From assembly GCA_033398695.1 (NCBI GenBank), contig CM065819.1, positions 1,537,501-1,601,500 of the forward strand: DNA of 64,000 nt, in the 5' to 3' direction. Origin of the DNA: Orobanche coerulescens (taxonomy: Eukaryota > Streptophyta > Magnoliopsida > Lamiales > Orobanchaceae). Below the pieces are notes generated by a model that ran no database searches, was not told where the DNA came from, and saw nothing but the letters and a program-made list of their open reading frames with translations. The position numbers were made by a program, and so were the translations under genes. Each line of letters starts with the position of its first letter. Positions within the stretch are counted from its first letter, which is position 1. This document shows positions 10,918-23,800 of the stretch, one piece after another.

Positions 10918-12541
10918 TGATCGGTGGAAAATATGGCATAATTCCATGTGTTAATTGCATGATTTTATTATCTTTATTTTAACACAACTTGTTAATTTTC
11001 TACCTATTTTATTTATGAATGCAATTTACCTCACTGTTGAAATTTATTAATTATTTCAGGTAATTCGATTTTTTTGAAGTCAGAATTAATGGAGCATAAT
11101 TCAAGTAGCTAAAGTCGGTTCGGGCCCCATAACTAAAAAGCACCAATCAGCCCGTAAAATAGCTTGGGCCAAGAAAGAAATAAAGTTCCCAGTCCAAGAA
11201 GAGTCCCGACCGAAATAAAAAACAGAAGAAGAAAAATCCTACAAAAAAACAAGTTCCGGTCGAAGGAGAATAAAAGAAGAACAAAGCAACTGAGAGTCCT
11301 ACTCCCATTATGAAAAGAAGAGGCGGTCGAAAGAATTGAAAGAAGAAGAGTACTGCCGGGGGAATACATCTCACTGCATGAATATATATTAATACACCAC
11401 CTTGCAATCAAAGAGGAGACATCATTAATAAAGGGGACCCTCATCATCACCCCCATTAGCTTACACACACGACAAGAAAGAGAGAGAGAAGGGCGTGGTA
11501 AAAATAAAAAGAAAAAGGAAGAAAAATTTAACATCATAATCCACGTGAAGAAGGAGAAAGAGAAAGAGAAGGCACAGAAATCAAGAAGAGAATTCGGCCA
11601 AGGCACAGATTAATCACTGGTTCTAATCTCATGTTTAATCAATATTATTCTATATTTTATTTAGCCATCATGTCCGGCTAATTTATCTTTTCCAGTTCTT
11701 AGGGATGTTTGAACTCGTATCTATATTATTTATGTTTTAATCCCGTCGCATATTCTTGACTTAATTCCTTTGAATTATCTTTGTGTTATTGAGTAGATTT
11801 ATTTATGATATAATTCACTTTAATTGGTCTGATCAACTTAATTGAGGTTTTTATATCTATTGCTAGATTTAGGGTTATAATACGTAATCGTTATAATTCT
11901 ACATCACAAGTAGCAACAATTGATTTTTATCAGTTGGGTAACACAAAATCAAGATCCCTTGGGTCGAGCTTGTGAACTCAATATCTTGTCTATTTGCATC
12001 GTTTTAGTTCCTAATACATCTAACGAACAAGATTTGAAGAGCTTGTTTTGAATCCTTCGTCTAGATAGGTTTAATTGAAGAGCTTGTTTTGATTAAATAA
12101 ACTTAAGAAATGATTGGAGTTAACAGAGCTTGTTGTTGACTTTGGAGTAGGAGTTCATTAGGAATTAAGAAAAGATAAAAGTGTTGCATTAATTCGTAAA
12201 TTAAATTAGAACGGGGGATAACGGAACTAAGAACTGGATATTAATCACAATCGTTTTTCCTTACTAAAATTTTACTTCTTTTTATTTGCCTACTTGTTCT
12301 TTTAGTTTCTTGACTTTAATTCAACCAAACCCCCCTTTATTATATCTAGTATTATTATTTTTAGTATTATTTATTTAGTACTACTATTTTAGTTTCAAAA
12401 AAATATTCAACTCAAGAAGTTCGATTAATTCATCCGTTCCTCGTGGGATCGACCCTTACTTACCAATACTACTATTTAGTATAAGTGAGTCAAGAACTTT
12501 TTATAAATATCTAATTTTGACGCGTCACGACAGCGTGGTCA
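10918..12541 (+). repeat. Middle (shared) LTR of the Athila-like tandem element
   Basis: A 1,624-bp LTR, TGATCGG...GTGGTCA, near-identical to 15625-17228. It is preceded by the polypurine tract of copy A and followed by the leader of copy B. It therefore acts as the 3' LTR of one copy and the 5' LTR of the other. Confidence 0.85.
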
Positions 12542-12908
12542 AAATGATGGCGTCGTCTTAGGGAACGGTGTGAAATTAATTTTATTTTCTGAGTTGAATT
12601 TTTATTTATTTATATTTTTTTGAACAACAGTTTGTTTTTATATTTTTATTTTTAGATAGCAGTTTTTTTATATTCCAGTTTTTTTTTTTTAATTTCGAGC
12701 AGTTTTTCGACACTGGGTCACCCAGTGTCAATTCTGAAAATTCATAAAAGTAGTCAGTTGTGCACTAATCCGCTTGTTTTAGTTTTGCATGATTACAAGG
12801 TCACGTGGAGATAAAAACTTACAGTATTTTCTGAAAATTAGCAAACGAGGTCGAGTTTTTAGGCGAAGAACAAGAGAAAACAGATAAGAGAAGGCCCTCA
12901 TCTCGAAC
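12542..12908 (+). other. Leader and probable PBS of Athila-like copy B
   Basis: TGGCGTCG at 12548 resembles the TGGCGCCG start of the Asp-tRNA-type PBS of Athila/Tat elements, with changes further on. The leader holds a perfect dyad at 12709-12729, with arms GACACTGGGT and ACCCAGTGTC around a central C. The same dyad recurs inside gag at 13602-13622. The leader is otherwise AT-rich and non-coding. Confidence 0.55.
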
Positions 12909-14042
12909 ATGGCCGCCAATTCACAGCAATTTGGTTATCGTGAAAGTCCCATGAAAATGGTGAAGGAGGTACATGACTCGTCTATTGAGGATAAGCTGAC
13001 CGAATTAACCTCCTTTGTCAGAAAAATTGCTGTAGGAAATTCGCAGGTCATGCCGTGCCGAATTTGTCAAACCACGGAACACACCACCGAGCATTGCAAG
13101 ATATTATTGGATGAGATTGAGGCAGATGCCAATGCGGTCAGTACTGAAAATTTTTATGGAAGGAAATATGATCCATACTCCAAAACATATAATCCAGGAT
13201 GGAGAGATCATCCAAATTTTAAGTGGAAACCGCAGCAAGAGGAGCCTCAGCAGAATAAGGGCCAATTTTACAAGCCGTCGTCGGAAAATTCAAGTCCATC
13301 ACTCGAGGAGATGATGAAAGCCCTCATTTCAAACACGATGCAGTTTCAGCAAAGCATGAGCCGATTTCAGCACGACACTCAGTCGAGCATTAAAAATATT
13401 GAAAATCAAATAAGCCAACTTGCTACCTCAGTGAGTCGATTGGAGAGCCAAAACAGTGGGAAACTATTCTCCCCATCGGAGGCAAATCCTAGGAACGTTA
13501 GTGCCATCACCTTGAGAAGTGGAACAAAGCTGGAGAACCCCCAGAAAACCGAGAAAAATATGAACGAGGAAGGCGAGAAACGAAAATCTACTCTCCAGAC
13601 TGACACTGGGTCACCCAGTGTCAAACAGGCACCCAGTGTTGAATCACGGCCAAAGAAAGTAAATTCTTCTCATATCATATTGGCTGTGAGCGTACCTTTT
13701 CCTTTCAGGATAAAGAAAGCTGCAACGGACAACAAGGAAAATCAAGATTTAGATGTGTCTCATAAAGTGGAAATCCATATACCATCAAGCGATGCAATTA
13801 AGCGGATTTTGAGCGACGAGGTTGAAGAAGTATTCTTGATTGATGAGATCAATAATACATATGTGCTCTATGAGATCATACCAAGACTGAACTTTTCACT
13901 ATTGCATGGTCCCTATATAAAGAGTATGAGTGTAATTAGAATTCTTTGCACTAATAGGTTGAAGTGGTGCAAAAGAACAAAAATAATGGTGTATATACTT
14001 GCTTTAAGACCTATACCAAAACCTCCTTGGTGCATTCGTTAA
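12909..14042 (+). CDS. Athila-like Gag protein, pol-deleted fusion (377 aa)
   Basis: An open frame of 377 codons starting ATGGCCGCC, a good plant start context. It is a Gag nucleocapsid-type protein that would package element RNA in the cytoplasm. Visible segments in order are a zinc knuckle CRICQTTEHTTEHC (about residue 58), the Athila-typical YDPYSKTYNPGW stretch (about 90-105), a Gln/Ser-rich region and helical segment with SRFQHDTQSSIKNIE (about 150-175), AITLRSGTKLENPQ (about 200), and PFPFRIKK (about 260). After FLIDEI the frame runs without a break into a tail ending PKPPWCIR, which normally lies beyond integrase. Protease, RT, RNase H and integrase have therefore been removed by an in-frame deletion. 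The open frame in copy B, and the same junction in copy A, suggest that this deleted form was itself a mobilised family. Confidence 0.85.
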   Translation: MAANSQQFGYRESPMKMVKEVHDSSIEDKLTELTSFVRKIAVGNSQVMPCRICQTTEHTTEHCKILLDEIEADANAVSTENFYGRKYDPYSKTYNPGWRDHPNFKWKPQQEEPQQNKGQFYKPSSENSSPSLEEMMKALISNTMQFQQSMSRFQHDTQSSIKNIENQISQLATSVSRLESQNSGKLFSPSEANPRNVSAITLRSGTKLENPQKTEKNMNEEGEKRKSTLQTDTGSPSVKQAPSVESRPKKVNSSHIILAVSVPFPFRIKKAATDNKENQDLDVSHKVEIHIPSSDAIKRILSDEVEEVFLIDEINNTYVLYEIIPRLNFSLLHGPYIKSMSVIRILCTNRLKWCKRTKIMVYILALRPIPKPPWCIR

Positions 14043-15624
14043 AAAGGGAAGTTCTAGTCGAGCCAACGACTTAAAATAAAGGCGCTAGCTGGGAGGCAAT
14101 CCAGTGTTTATTTATTTTTATTTTTTTAGTTGTAGAATCAAATCGAATTTTCATTTATTTCCTTTTGTTTTTCGTAGGTAAGAGATGGTCTTGGTTGGCC
14201 AGCAACAATGGACTTTGGATCAAGTTTGGGGAGGTCGACTATTGTGCAGAGAAAATAACATCGGGAAGCCCAGTGCCGAGAATATATCCCTGTGTGAGAT
14301 TTTACAAGAAAACCTACTCTCTCTAGAAGACTAACACACCGCACTAGCCCAGTGAACTCTTTTCCTTTTCCATACTTGATTTGCGCTTTATTTACATACT
14401 GGGTTATATATGTTGCGCTTTATTGATGTTTTTCATGACTTCGCCAAAATTGTGTTTCCCCGAACTTTAATTTTTATTTTTTAATAATTGTCCTTTAGTT
14501 AATTGTGAATAGTTGGTGAAAAGCGTAACAATATTTAGTATCATTTGCTTGTTTGGAATATTAGTTGGAATTAGCTCAATATGTGGTTTTTAGTTCCGCC
14601 TTTCTGTGAAAATTGGTTGGTTTTGTGTTAGCTTTTAATGGAATATTTATGTGAATTAGAGACATGAAAATTGCAAGACTATTAGAAAAGCCAGGAAGGA
14701 AGATTATAATTAAAATTTCACTTGTGATTTGTACTTGGTTATATACCCTCTTCTTAAAATTTCATTGGTCGTTGAATTTTTTTGGCTTACCGCATGCAAG
14801 GAGGCTAGTTGAAAAAAAGGGGAGAGGTGTTGAGCAGCAACAGTTGCCTAATTTTGGGAGTCCTAAAATGTTGTGAAAAAAGTAACAACGAAAATAAAGT
14901 ACTAACCCATTGTTGGTGCATAGCTGCCGTCTCATACGGAAAAAAAATGTTGGTGAAAAGAGCTGCACGTTAGCAAATAACGGTGGAAAAGCTATCACCT
15001 AAAAAAAAGAGAAAAAAAAAGGGGGAAATGTGTTGGTGAAAAGAGCTACACGTTAGCAAATAACGGTGTGAAAGCTATCACCTACGAAATATATTGAAGC
15101 TTGTGGATAGTGCGTTCGCGTAAGTCCCTATCAATAAACAACCAATTGAAATAATAAGTTTGGGGAGATGACTAAAGTCCTTGTCATAATCTGTGAATTT
15201 TTTTTAACCATCCTTCTCTTCTTGGAACTGTTTAATAGGATTGCATTTTTATGTTTGATAATTCTATGTAATTTTCATTAATTATTTATGCAAAAAAATG
15301 TGCTAATTATGCAGAAGAGATGACTACTACACCACTATTTGAGTTAACGAAGGCTGAATATTTCAGGGCATGCAAATCATATTCCTACTTTTGTTATCGC
15401 CTCGATCCAACTCATTCTAAATTGCTTGAGGACAAGCAAACTTTTAAGTTTGGGGAGATTTATTGGGGAATTTGAACTTTTATTTGAAGCGATTACTTGA
15501 GCGAATTTTGGGTCGGTGAAAGAAGTTTAAAGTTTTATTGAGCGTAATTATAGGGCGAAAATTTTTCAAATCTTTCGATATTTTTATGCTTGAGGACAAG
15601 CATTGGTTTAAGTTTGGGGATATT
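14043..15624 (+). other. Non-coding 3' region of Athila-like copy B
   Basis: Near-identical to 9337-10917, with the same repeat pair (about 14948-14999 and 15029-15082). It has the same hairpins at 15422-15439 and 15586-15603, each followed by AAGTTTGGGGA. The last purine tract abuts the right LTR. Confidence 0.8.
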
Positions 15625-17228
15625 TGATCAGTGGAAAATATGGCATAATTCCATGTGTTAATTGCATGATTTTATTATCTTTATTTTAACACAACTTGTT
15701 AATTTTCTACCTATTTTATTTATGAATGCAATTTACCTCACTGTTGAAATTTATTAATTATTTCAGGTAATTCGATTTTTTTGAAGTCAGAATTAATGGA
15801 GCATAATTCAAGTAGCTAAAGTCGGTTCGGGCCCCATAACTAAAAAGCACCAATCAGCCCGTAAAATAGCTTGGGCCAAGAAAGAAATAAAGTTCCCGGT
15901 CCAAGAAGAGTCCCGACCGAAATAAAAGACAGAAGAAGAAAAATCCTACAAAAAAAACAAGTTCCGGTCGAAGGAGAATAAAAGAAGAACAAAGCAACTG
16001 AGAGTCCTACTCCCATAATGAAAAGAAGAGGCGACCGAAAGAATTCGAAGAAGAAGAGTATTGCCGGGGGAATACATCTCACTGCATGAATATATATTAA
16101 TACACCACCTTGCAATCAAAGAGGGGAGACATCATGAATAAAGGGGACCCTCATCATCACCCCCATTAGCTTACACACACGACAAGAAAGAGAGAGAGAA
16201 GGGCAGCAGTAAAAATAAAAAAGAAAAAGGAAGAAAAACTTAACATCATAATCCACGTGAAGAAGGAGAAAGAGAAAGAGAAGGCACATCAATCAAGAAG
16301 AGAATTCGGCCAAGGCACAGATTAATCAATGGTTCTAATCTCATGTTTAATCAATATTATTCTATATTTTATTTAGCCATCATGTCCGGCTAATTTATCT
16401 TTTCCAGTTCTATATTATTTATGTTTTAATCCCGTAGCATATTCTTGACTTAATTCCTTTGAATTATCTTTGTGTTATTGAGTAGATTTATTTATGATAT
16501 AATTCAATTTAATTTGTCTGATCAACTTAATTGAGGTTTTTATATCTATTGCTATATTTAGGGTTATAATACGTAATCGTTATAATTCTACATCACAAGT
16601 AGCAACAATTGACTTTTATCAGTTGGGTAACACAAAATCAAGATCCCTTGGGTCGAGCTTGTGAACTCAATATCTTGTCTATTTCCATCGTTTTAGTTCC
16701 TAATGCATCTAACGAACAAGATTTGAAGAGCTTGTTTTGAATCCTTCGTCTAGATAGGTTTAATCGAAGAGTTTGTTTTGATTAAATAAACTTAAGAAAC
16801 GATTGGGGTTAACAGAGCTTCTTGTTGACTTCGGAGTAGGAGTTCATTAGGAATTAAGGAAATAAAAGTGTTTCATTAATTCGTAAATTAAATTAGAACG
16901 GGGGATAACGGAACTAAGAATTGGATATTAATCACAATCGTTTTTCCTTACTAAAATTTTACTTCTTTTTATTTGCCTACTTGTTCTTTTAGTTTCTTTA
17001 CTTTAATTCAACCAAACCCCCCTTTATTATATCTAGTATTATTATTTTTAGTATTATTTATTTAGTACTACTATTTTAGTTTCAGAAAAATATTCAACTC
17101 AAGAAGTTCGATTAATTCATCCGTTCCTCGTGGGATCGACCCTTACTTACCAATACTACTATTTAGTATAAGTGAGTCAAGGACTTTTTATAAATATCTA
17201 ATTTTGACGCGTCACGACAGTGTGGTCA
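15625..17228 (+). repeat. Right LTR of the Athila-like tandem element
   Basis: A 1,604-bp LTR, TGATCAG...GTGGTCA. It differs from the middle LTR by scattered substitutions and small deletions, including about 20 bp missing near 16409. The flank AGAGTGCC begins at 17229. Confidence 0.85.
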
Positions 17229-18402
17229 AGAGTGCCTGTCGAACACTAATGGTTAGTGGGAGCACACGTTATAGGTATGCTAATTGGATTAGTATACTCG
17301 AACCGACTCACCCTCGATTCGTCACACGGATTTCACTCTGGGACAGTCAATGATGGAATCGAAAGGTTGTGATAGGTATTCGTGAACCTTCGACTTGAGG
17401 ATTTGGTAGGGATGTGCTTGTGACATTAAGATTTTAATTAGAGTAGTTCGACCCAGAAAACCGGATAGTGGGGGTCAACCTCGACGTGCGTCTTGACGGG
17501 CAAGTAGCAGGTCCTACTGAATATCAAGATATAATTTTTTCTCCTATTAGTGAACGGGTTATATGTCTTATGCGGCTATTGGCAGATGAGATCATAAGTC
17601 TTTGGCCAAAGCATTGGAGCTAGTTGTATTGGATACACGAGAGCTCGATGATATCGATTTGCATTAACTCATGCATAGCGTCAAGTACAGATAGGGTTTG
17701 ACTGACCGTGATCCTATAACTTGATCGAGACATTTGAAAGAAGGGTTTATACGTATACCGATATTCACGACAGAATGGTTCTTGAATGATCCCAATCATT
17801 CGTTCTCATTTTGGGTATAGTGTAGGCCGCCAGGCTGGCTAGGTGATGCTTCTACTCTTTGGTTCCTCCCATTGCTAACTATGATGGATCTACCGAGTCG
17901 CGCAATATGATTGACGACAGAATGAATCGAGCTTATTCTCTCTTTATAAATATTAGATATTGGATATCTAATTTATTGGACATTGGATGACTAAATTAAT
18001 TTATTAGATAAATTAATTTACGGCCTAATGAATTAAACAAATTATTGGGTGATTAGTTTAATTCATAGATATATTATTTCTTGGAGAAATTAATTATATT
18101 ATTTGTATTTGATATAATTAATTAATTAGATTAATTAATTGATATAAGTACATCGGAACAGAATTGGAGTTTATCTATTTGGACTCACGAGAGTCCGAAA
18201 CGAACCGAACTCGTCCGATTCCTTCTAGATGACCGCCCCCTTCCACTCACATTCCCTCTTGGTCTTTGTTTCTATTTTATAATGGAAGACTTATGACTTT
18301 AAGAGATATCAAATCTCATATTATATGTAAAGGTGATATTTGGTTGGTCATTTGGTCATGTGGGTTGAAGAATAAAATGTGAAGACCAACTCACTCTTGC
18401 AC
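17229..18402. other. Left part of an old LTR-like sequence (probably Copia-type)
   Basis: No coding sequence. Its right part resumes at 28037 after the minus-strand chromovirus; together the parts are about 1.7 kb and end ...CCCAACA at 28576, as Copia LTRs often do. An AT-rich stretch carries a perfect inverted repeat with 13-bp arms TAAATTAATTTAT around TAG (17992-18020). The left end is not seen, so the class is uncertain. The last five bases (TGCAC) are the target duplication. Confidence 0.45.
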
Positions 18403-20780
18403 TGTAACACCCCCGATATATTCAGGAATATTACAGCGTCGTAAATCCTTTACATAAGGATTTACAAGGCTGAAGAATTGAACAGACATTAAAAGGTACT
18501 AACGAATGGAAATAACGGAATTAAGATATAACAGTTCTGACCAAATACTGAAAGTACAGTTGTTCAACAGGAACTTAATAATACATCACCAAATTCAAAT
18601 TCAGCATAAATGACTTCGTACTCGAGTACTTATTGAAATAACCAATAAACAACAGACAAATAAACCCGGTCGGGACATCACTCTGCACCCTCGTCGTCAT
18701 GCAGCTCCAGTGGTTGTTTTCCCGCTCTCCTGGATCCTGAACATAAACAAAATGTTCATCCCCGAAGGGGTTAGCACAACGATGCTAGTACAAGTACCAC
18801 AACATATTATTCAACGTCACACGAAGAATAATAATAACAACGTAAATGATAAAATGTCAAACGAGTCTTCTCCTGCGAGAAAACTCAAACATAACATACA
18901 CAATTGATAATCACAACATGATATCATAACATACACATGGTAATTCCGTCGATCCAGCATTCACTGCCTAGAACCCACGATGATCCCGTCAGACCAACCC
19001 GTGGTGGAAAAACCCGTCCGATGATCCAGCTCATGCTAGCATAGATCCCCCGATGATCCCGTCGGACCAACACGAGGTGGACATACAACAACGACATACA
19101 TGCACGACAATATGTATAACATCAATACATAAAACAAATAAAGTACTTGCCTCGATTTGAAGACAAGAACAATACTTCCACGAAAACGAACACTCGAAGG
19201 TCGTCCTCCTCAATTAATCACGTAACAAGATCAAACCTTAACAAAAGAAATGATATAGGATTTATCTCACGTCGTACGAATGTTTAACAATTCGATTTAC
19301 GGCCAAAAGTTCATAAAATGTAATCTGCCTGAACTGCTTAGCGCACGCTAAGTACTCTGTGTATGCGTTAAGTCTGCTCGATAGCGCACGCAAACAACAA
19401 AGCCTAGCGCACGCTAACTATGCATGGTCAGTACTTCACTGATCAATCGACTGACTCGTCTGATGGCCTAGCGTACGTTACGTACCAATCGTAGCGTATG
19501 CTAACTCGTGCTCGATAGCACACGATAATCTATATAGCTTAGCGTGCGCTATCTGTGCATGGCAGTTTATTGCTGGGCAGTAAACTGTTCTCATCATGAT
19601 CAAAACAATGAAATCTTCCGTGATAATTCATGTTACCTCCATGAATATCATGTACATACGATTATGAATGATCTTACGGATAACAACAACTTCGGATTCA
19701 AGGATATGCATACCATTAAAACCATATTCCATTTCGACTACAATTCTTCATATGACGATTCGAAAGGCTTAACGGTTGATATCAACACCTTATATCCATC
19801 GAAATTATCATGCTATAGTTGTTTAACATTCCATCTATACTAGATAAATGCTTCCATGATCAATCCCTTAGATTCATCTAACAATAATGATGTTAAAGTC
19901 GAGTCCATGATTGTTATGAAGTCATCTACTAGATTCGGATTACCAATGATAGAAGCTTCCTTTACTTGTCTAATGAAATAAGATTCGAACCATGATGATC
20001 ATAATCAAGGTACTTAAGGATTATTCATCTCAATATTCCAAACATGATGTACTTTGGATAATTCATTTATGAAAATCAATATCTCGTTAATATGATCATT
20101 CAATTCTTTAGAACCCAACTCTAAGTCTGGATATAGGTTGAACATACCTTAATATGATGAAAATCACTGAACCGTAAGGTAGAATCTGACTCCGGTTGGT
20201 TGTATACCACTCCAAGGTGCTATTCCACTCCAATGATGACTCCCAAGTGATAACCAATATACAAAGACCAACAAGATGTGTTCTAAGTGTGTAGAGGGAT
20301 TATTACAGCTCTCTGGCCTCTCAAGGATGAAGAATAGACGGATGAAATGTAAGCCAAAACGGGTTGTTGTCCCATTTATAATATTCTGCATTTTAACAAG
20401 TTAGCGCACGCTACTAAGCTTCCTTAGCACGCGCTAATAAGAGTTGACTTCAGAACTGTCTAGGTTCATCCGCGGGAATCTTATCCAGACCCATGTCCTG
20501 GCTGGCGCATGTGCTAGACGTCCCGCTCAATAATTGAGTTCTTAGCGCACGCAACTCCTGCATGCATAGCGTGCGCTAGTAGTAGCCCGATAGCGCGCGT
20601 TAAGCTACATTCTTAGCGTGCGCTATCACGAGTTTGCATGAGAAATTTTGAATGTTGTTATACTTATGTACAAAGATATCAATGCAAGAAATATCATAAT
20701 CCAATAATCAAAACCACAAATCCGAATAATACAGGGTTTGAATACAGATGAAATACGCCGTAATAAATCCGGATATTACA
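18403..20780 (-). repeat. 3' LTR of chromovirus 2
   Basis: 2,378 bp, highly similar to 25689-28031. It has two arrays of TAGCGCACGCTA-like dyads (about 19340-19560 and 20400-20630); the second lies just upstream of the minus-strand TATA box near 20370-20385. The 33-bp terminal hairpin is 18403-18435. A putative GC-AG intron spans 18737-19150 on the minus strand, with hairpins at 18760-18795. Confidence 0.93.
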
Positions 20781-20815
20781 TACTCTCCTACTAAAAAGGA
20801 GTTTCGTCCCGAAAC
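20781..20815 (-). other. Pre-PPT hairpin and polypurine tract, chromovirus 2
   Basis: On the minus strand GTTTCGGGACGAAAC (20815-20801) is a perfect 6-bp-arm hairpin lying at the end of pol. It is followed by a T-rich stretch and the purine-rich AGTAGGAGAGTA abutting the LTR. Confidence 0.85.
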
Positions 20816-23800
20816 TCAAGACGAAAATAACTCGGGATATCTAGACTTCATATCAGCTTCCGTTTCCCAGATGGCTTCTTCCATTCTATGACGTGACCAT
20901 TGAACTTTAACCAAAATGATTGGTTTGTTCCTCAGCTGCTTAACTCGACTCTTGAGTATCTTGACCGGTCTTTCTTCAAACGTCCCATCCTGCGCGACTT
21001 CGATCTCGCCGAAATCAATGATATGACTGGGATCTGGTATATACCTCCGTAACTGGGATACGTGGAACACGTTATGAACATGGCACAATGACGGCGGCAA
21101 TGCCAATCTGTATGCCAACTCCCCAACTCTCTCGAGGATCTCAAATGGTCTGATATATCTCGGACTCAGCTTTCCTTTCCTTCCAAAACGAAAGATTCCC
21201 CGAGTAGGAGAAACCTTCAAAAGTACATGGTCTCCAGTATTGAACTCCAATGGGCGACGGCGTACGTCCGCGTAAGATTTCTGGCGACTTTGGGCGGTTA
21301 ACAGCCTTTCACGAATCAAGGCTATCTTCTCTCGAGTCTGCACGATCAACTCTGGTTCTGTTCCGATCAAGTCTGACGAATCATCCTAACATAGGGGCGA
21401 TCTACATCTCCTCCCGTATAATGCCTCAAACAGTGCCATCCTAATGGAAGCATGCCAACTATTGTTGTAGGTAAATTCAATCAATGGTAGATGAACTTCC
21501 CAATCGTTTGACCAATCTAAGGCACAGGCCCTTAGCATGTCTTCCACCGTTTGTATAGTCCTCTCGGATTGTCCGTCAGTCTGTGGGTGGTAAGCTGTGC
21601 TGAAGTTCAATTTGGTCCCCAAGGCCTTATGAACTACTTTCCAGAAGTGAGACACAAAACGACCGTCTCGATCAGAAACAATGGTCTTCGGCGTACCATG
21701 CAATCGAACTATTTCCGAAATAAATACTCGTGCCAACCTCTCTGGTCCCCACGTATCCTTAATGCCTAGGAAATGAGCTGATTTGGTTAAACGATCAACT
21801 ATCACCCAAATCATGTTCATTCCTGTCCTGGTTCTCGGCATATTAATGATAAAGTCCATCGATATGTCCTCCCACTTCCATTCAGGAATTGGGAGCGGCT
21901 TCAACATTCCGGCAGGCCGTTGATGCTCGATCTTAACCTGCTGACAAGTCAAGCATTTCGAAACATTGTCTGCTACTTCTTTCTTCATGTTGCCCCACCG
22001 TAAATTCGCTTGTGTCCTTATACATTTCTTGGTGCCCGGTGGATAGAATAGGCGACTGAGCTTCCTTCATAATCGTGCATTTGAACATCAACATCGGGAA
22101 CGCAGTCGGTTCAAATCTCAAAACTCCATCATCATGAATTATGAATCCGGGGGCCTTTCCTTTGATCACTTCATCACGTAACCGAATCATCAGAGGATCA
22201 TCTGCCTGTTTAGATTTGATTCCTTCGGTTAATGATGAAGTTATCTCCATCACGCACAGTTGTCCTTGGACTCTTTGTATCCATACTTCAATTTATTCTC
22301 GAATCATCTCTCGTTGAAGGCTAAGTTGGGAGGTCAGCGTCTCCAGCATCTGAATAGAAACAGGCTTGCGGCTGAGTGCATCGGCCACTACATTCGCTTT
22401 GCCTGGATGATATAAAATCTCCAAGTCATAGTCCTTAATCAGTTATAACCATCTTCTTTGCCGCATGTTCAATTCTTTCTGACTGAATATGTATTTGAGA
22501 CTCTTGTGATCCGTAAAGATCTGACAGTGAGTCCCGTACAGATAATGCCTCCATATCTTCAAACCAAAAACCACTGCTGCTAGCTCCAAATCATGTGTTG
22601 GGTAATTTACTTCAAAAGGTTTCAGCTGTCATGACGCATAAGCGATCACCTTATCATTCTGCATCAATACGCACCCGAGTCCTTGGTTCGAAGCATCACT
22701 GTAAACTATAAATCCTCCAGTTCCCTGTGGAAGTGATAGAATCGGTGCCGTCGTCAATCTTTTCTTTAATTCATCAAAGCTAACCTGAAACAACTCATTC
22801 CACTCAAACTTTTGAGTTTTCTGCAGGAGTCGAGTAAGTGGGCGGGAAATTTTAGAAAATCCTTCCACGAATCGTCGATAATATCCAGCAAGTCCTAAGA
22901 AGCTTCAGACTTCTTTCACGTTCTTTGGAGGCTTCCAATCCATAATTGCTTCGATCTTCTGAGGATCTACTCGGACTCCTTTAGCTGACACCACATGGCC
23001 GAGGAACATTACTTCCTTTAGCCAGAATTCACACTTAGAAAGTTTGGCGTACAATTGCTCGTTTCTCAAAAGTTCCAATACAATCCGCAAATGCTGCGCA
23101 TGTTCTTCCGGGCTCTTTGAATACACCAGAATGTCATCAATGAACACGACCACAAATTTATCCAAAAATTCAATGAACACACGGTTCATCAATTGCATAA
23201 ATACAGCAGGTGCGTTAGTGAGACCAAACGGCATCATTACAAACTCATAATGTCCGTAGCGAGTTCTGAACGCTGATTTCGGAACATCAGATTCCTTAAT
23301 CCTCAGATGATGATATCCTGATCTCAGATCGATTTTAGAAAATACTGCTGCCCCTTGCAACTGGTCAAACAGATCATCAATCCGTGGCAACGGATACTTG
23401 TTCTTAATCGTCATCTTGTTCAGCTCTCGGTAGTCAATACACAGTCGGAGCGATCCATCCTTCTTTCGGACAAAAAGAACTGGCGCTCCCGTGGTGAAAC
23501 GCTTGGTGAATATAGCCCTTGTCCAAGAACTCCTCCACCGCTTCTTGAGTTCGTACATCTCGGTAGGTGCCATACGATACGGCGCCTTAGAAATTGGTGT
23601 AGCTCAGGGTTCCATTTCAATGGTAAATTCTACATCCCTTCGTGGAGGTAGTCCAGTAACTCATCGAAATACATCGGAAATTCGTTCACAACAGAATGGA
23701 TGAAAGTTTCACAATTTCGTCTTCTTTCTTCATTGCATAGCACCACTATCCGATCTGACACTGTTTCAACAATTTGTGACTTTCATCGCCTTGATCAATT

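Larger units (their letters stand above)
1..17228 (+). mobile_element. Athila-like non-autonomous Ty3/gypsy element, tandem form (internal A - LTR - internal B - LTR)
   Basis: Two copies of the same internal region are joined through one shared LTR. Internal A starts before the window and runs to 10917. The middle LTR is 10918-12541, internal B is 12542-15624 and the right LTR is 15625-17228. The Gag has the Athila-type arrangement: one CX2CX4HX4C zinc knuckle, a PYSKTYNPGW-type segment and an AITLRSGT segment. Protease, RT, RNase H and integrase are absent from both copies, so the deletion predates the duplication. Copy A is split by a chromovirus at 260-9139. LTR ends are TGATC...GGTCA. The left end and the target duplication lie outside the window. 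Confidence 0.75.

Noticed and set aside
11133..11606. Minus-strand 157-codon frame with hydrophobic stretches, considered as an env-like protein
   Set aside because: It lies inside the middle LTR, on the antisense strand, and comes from purine-rich sequence read backwards. The matching position in the right LTR does not keep the same frame.
19544..19843. A 99-codon plus-strand frame inside the chromovirus 2 LTR
   Set aside because: It lies antisense to the element within the predicted leader, starts in the dyad array, and its start region differs in the other LTR copy. No family is recognised.
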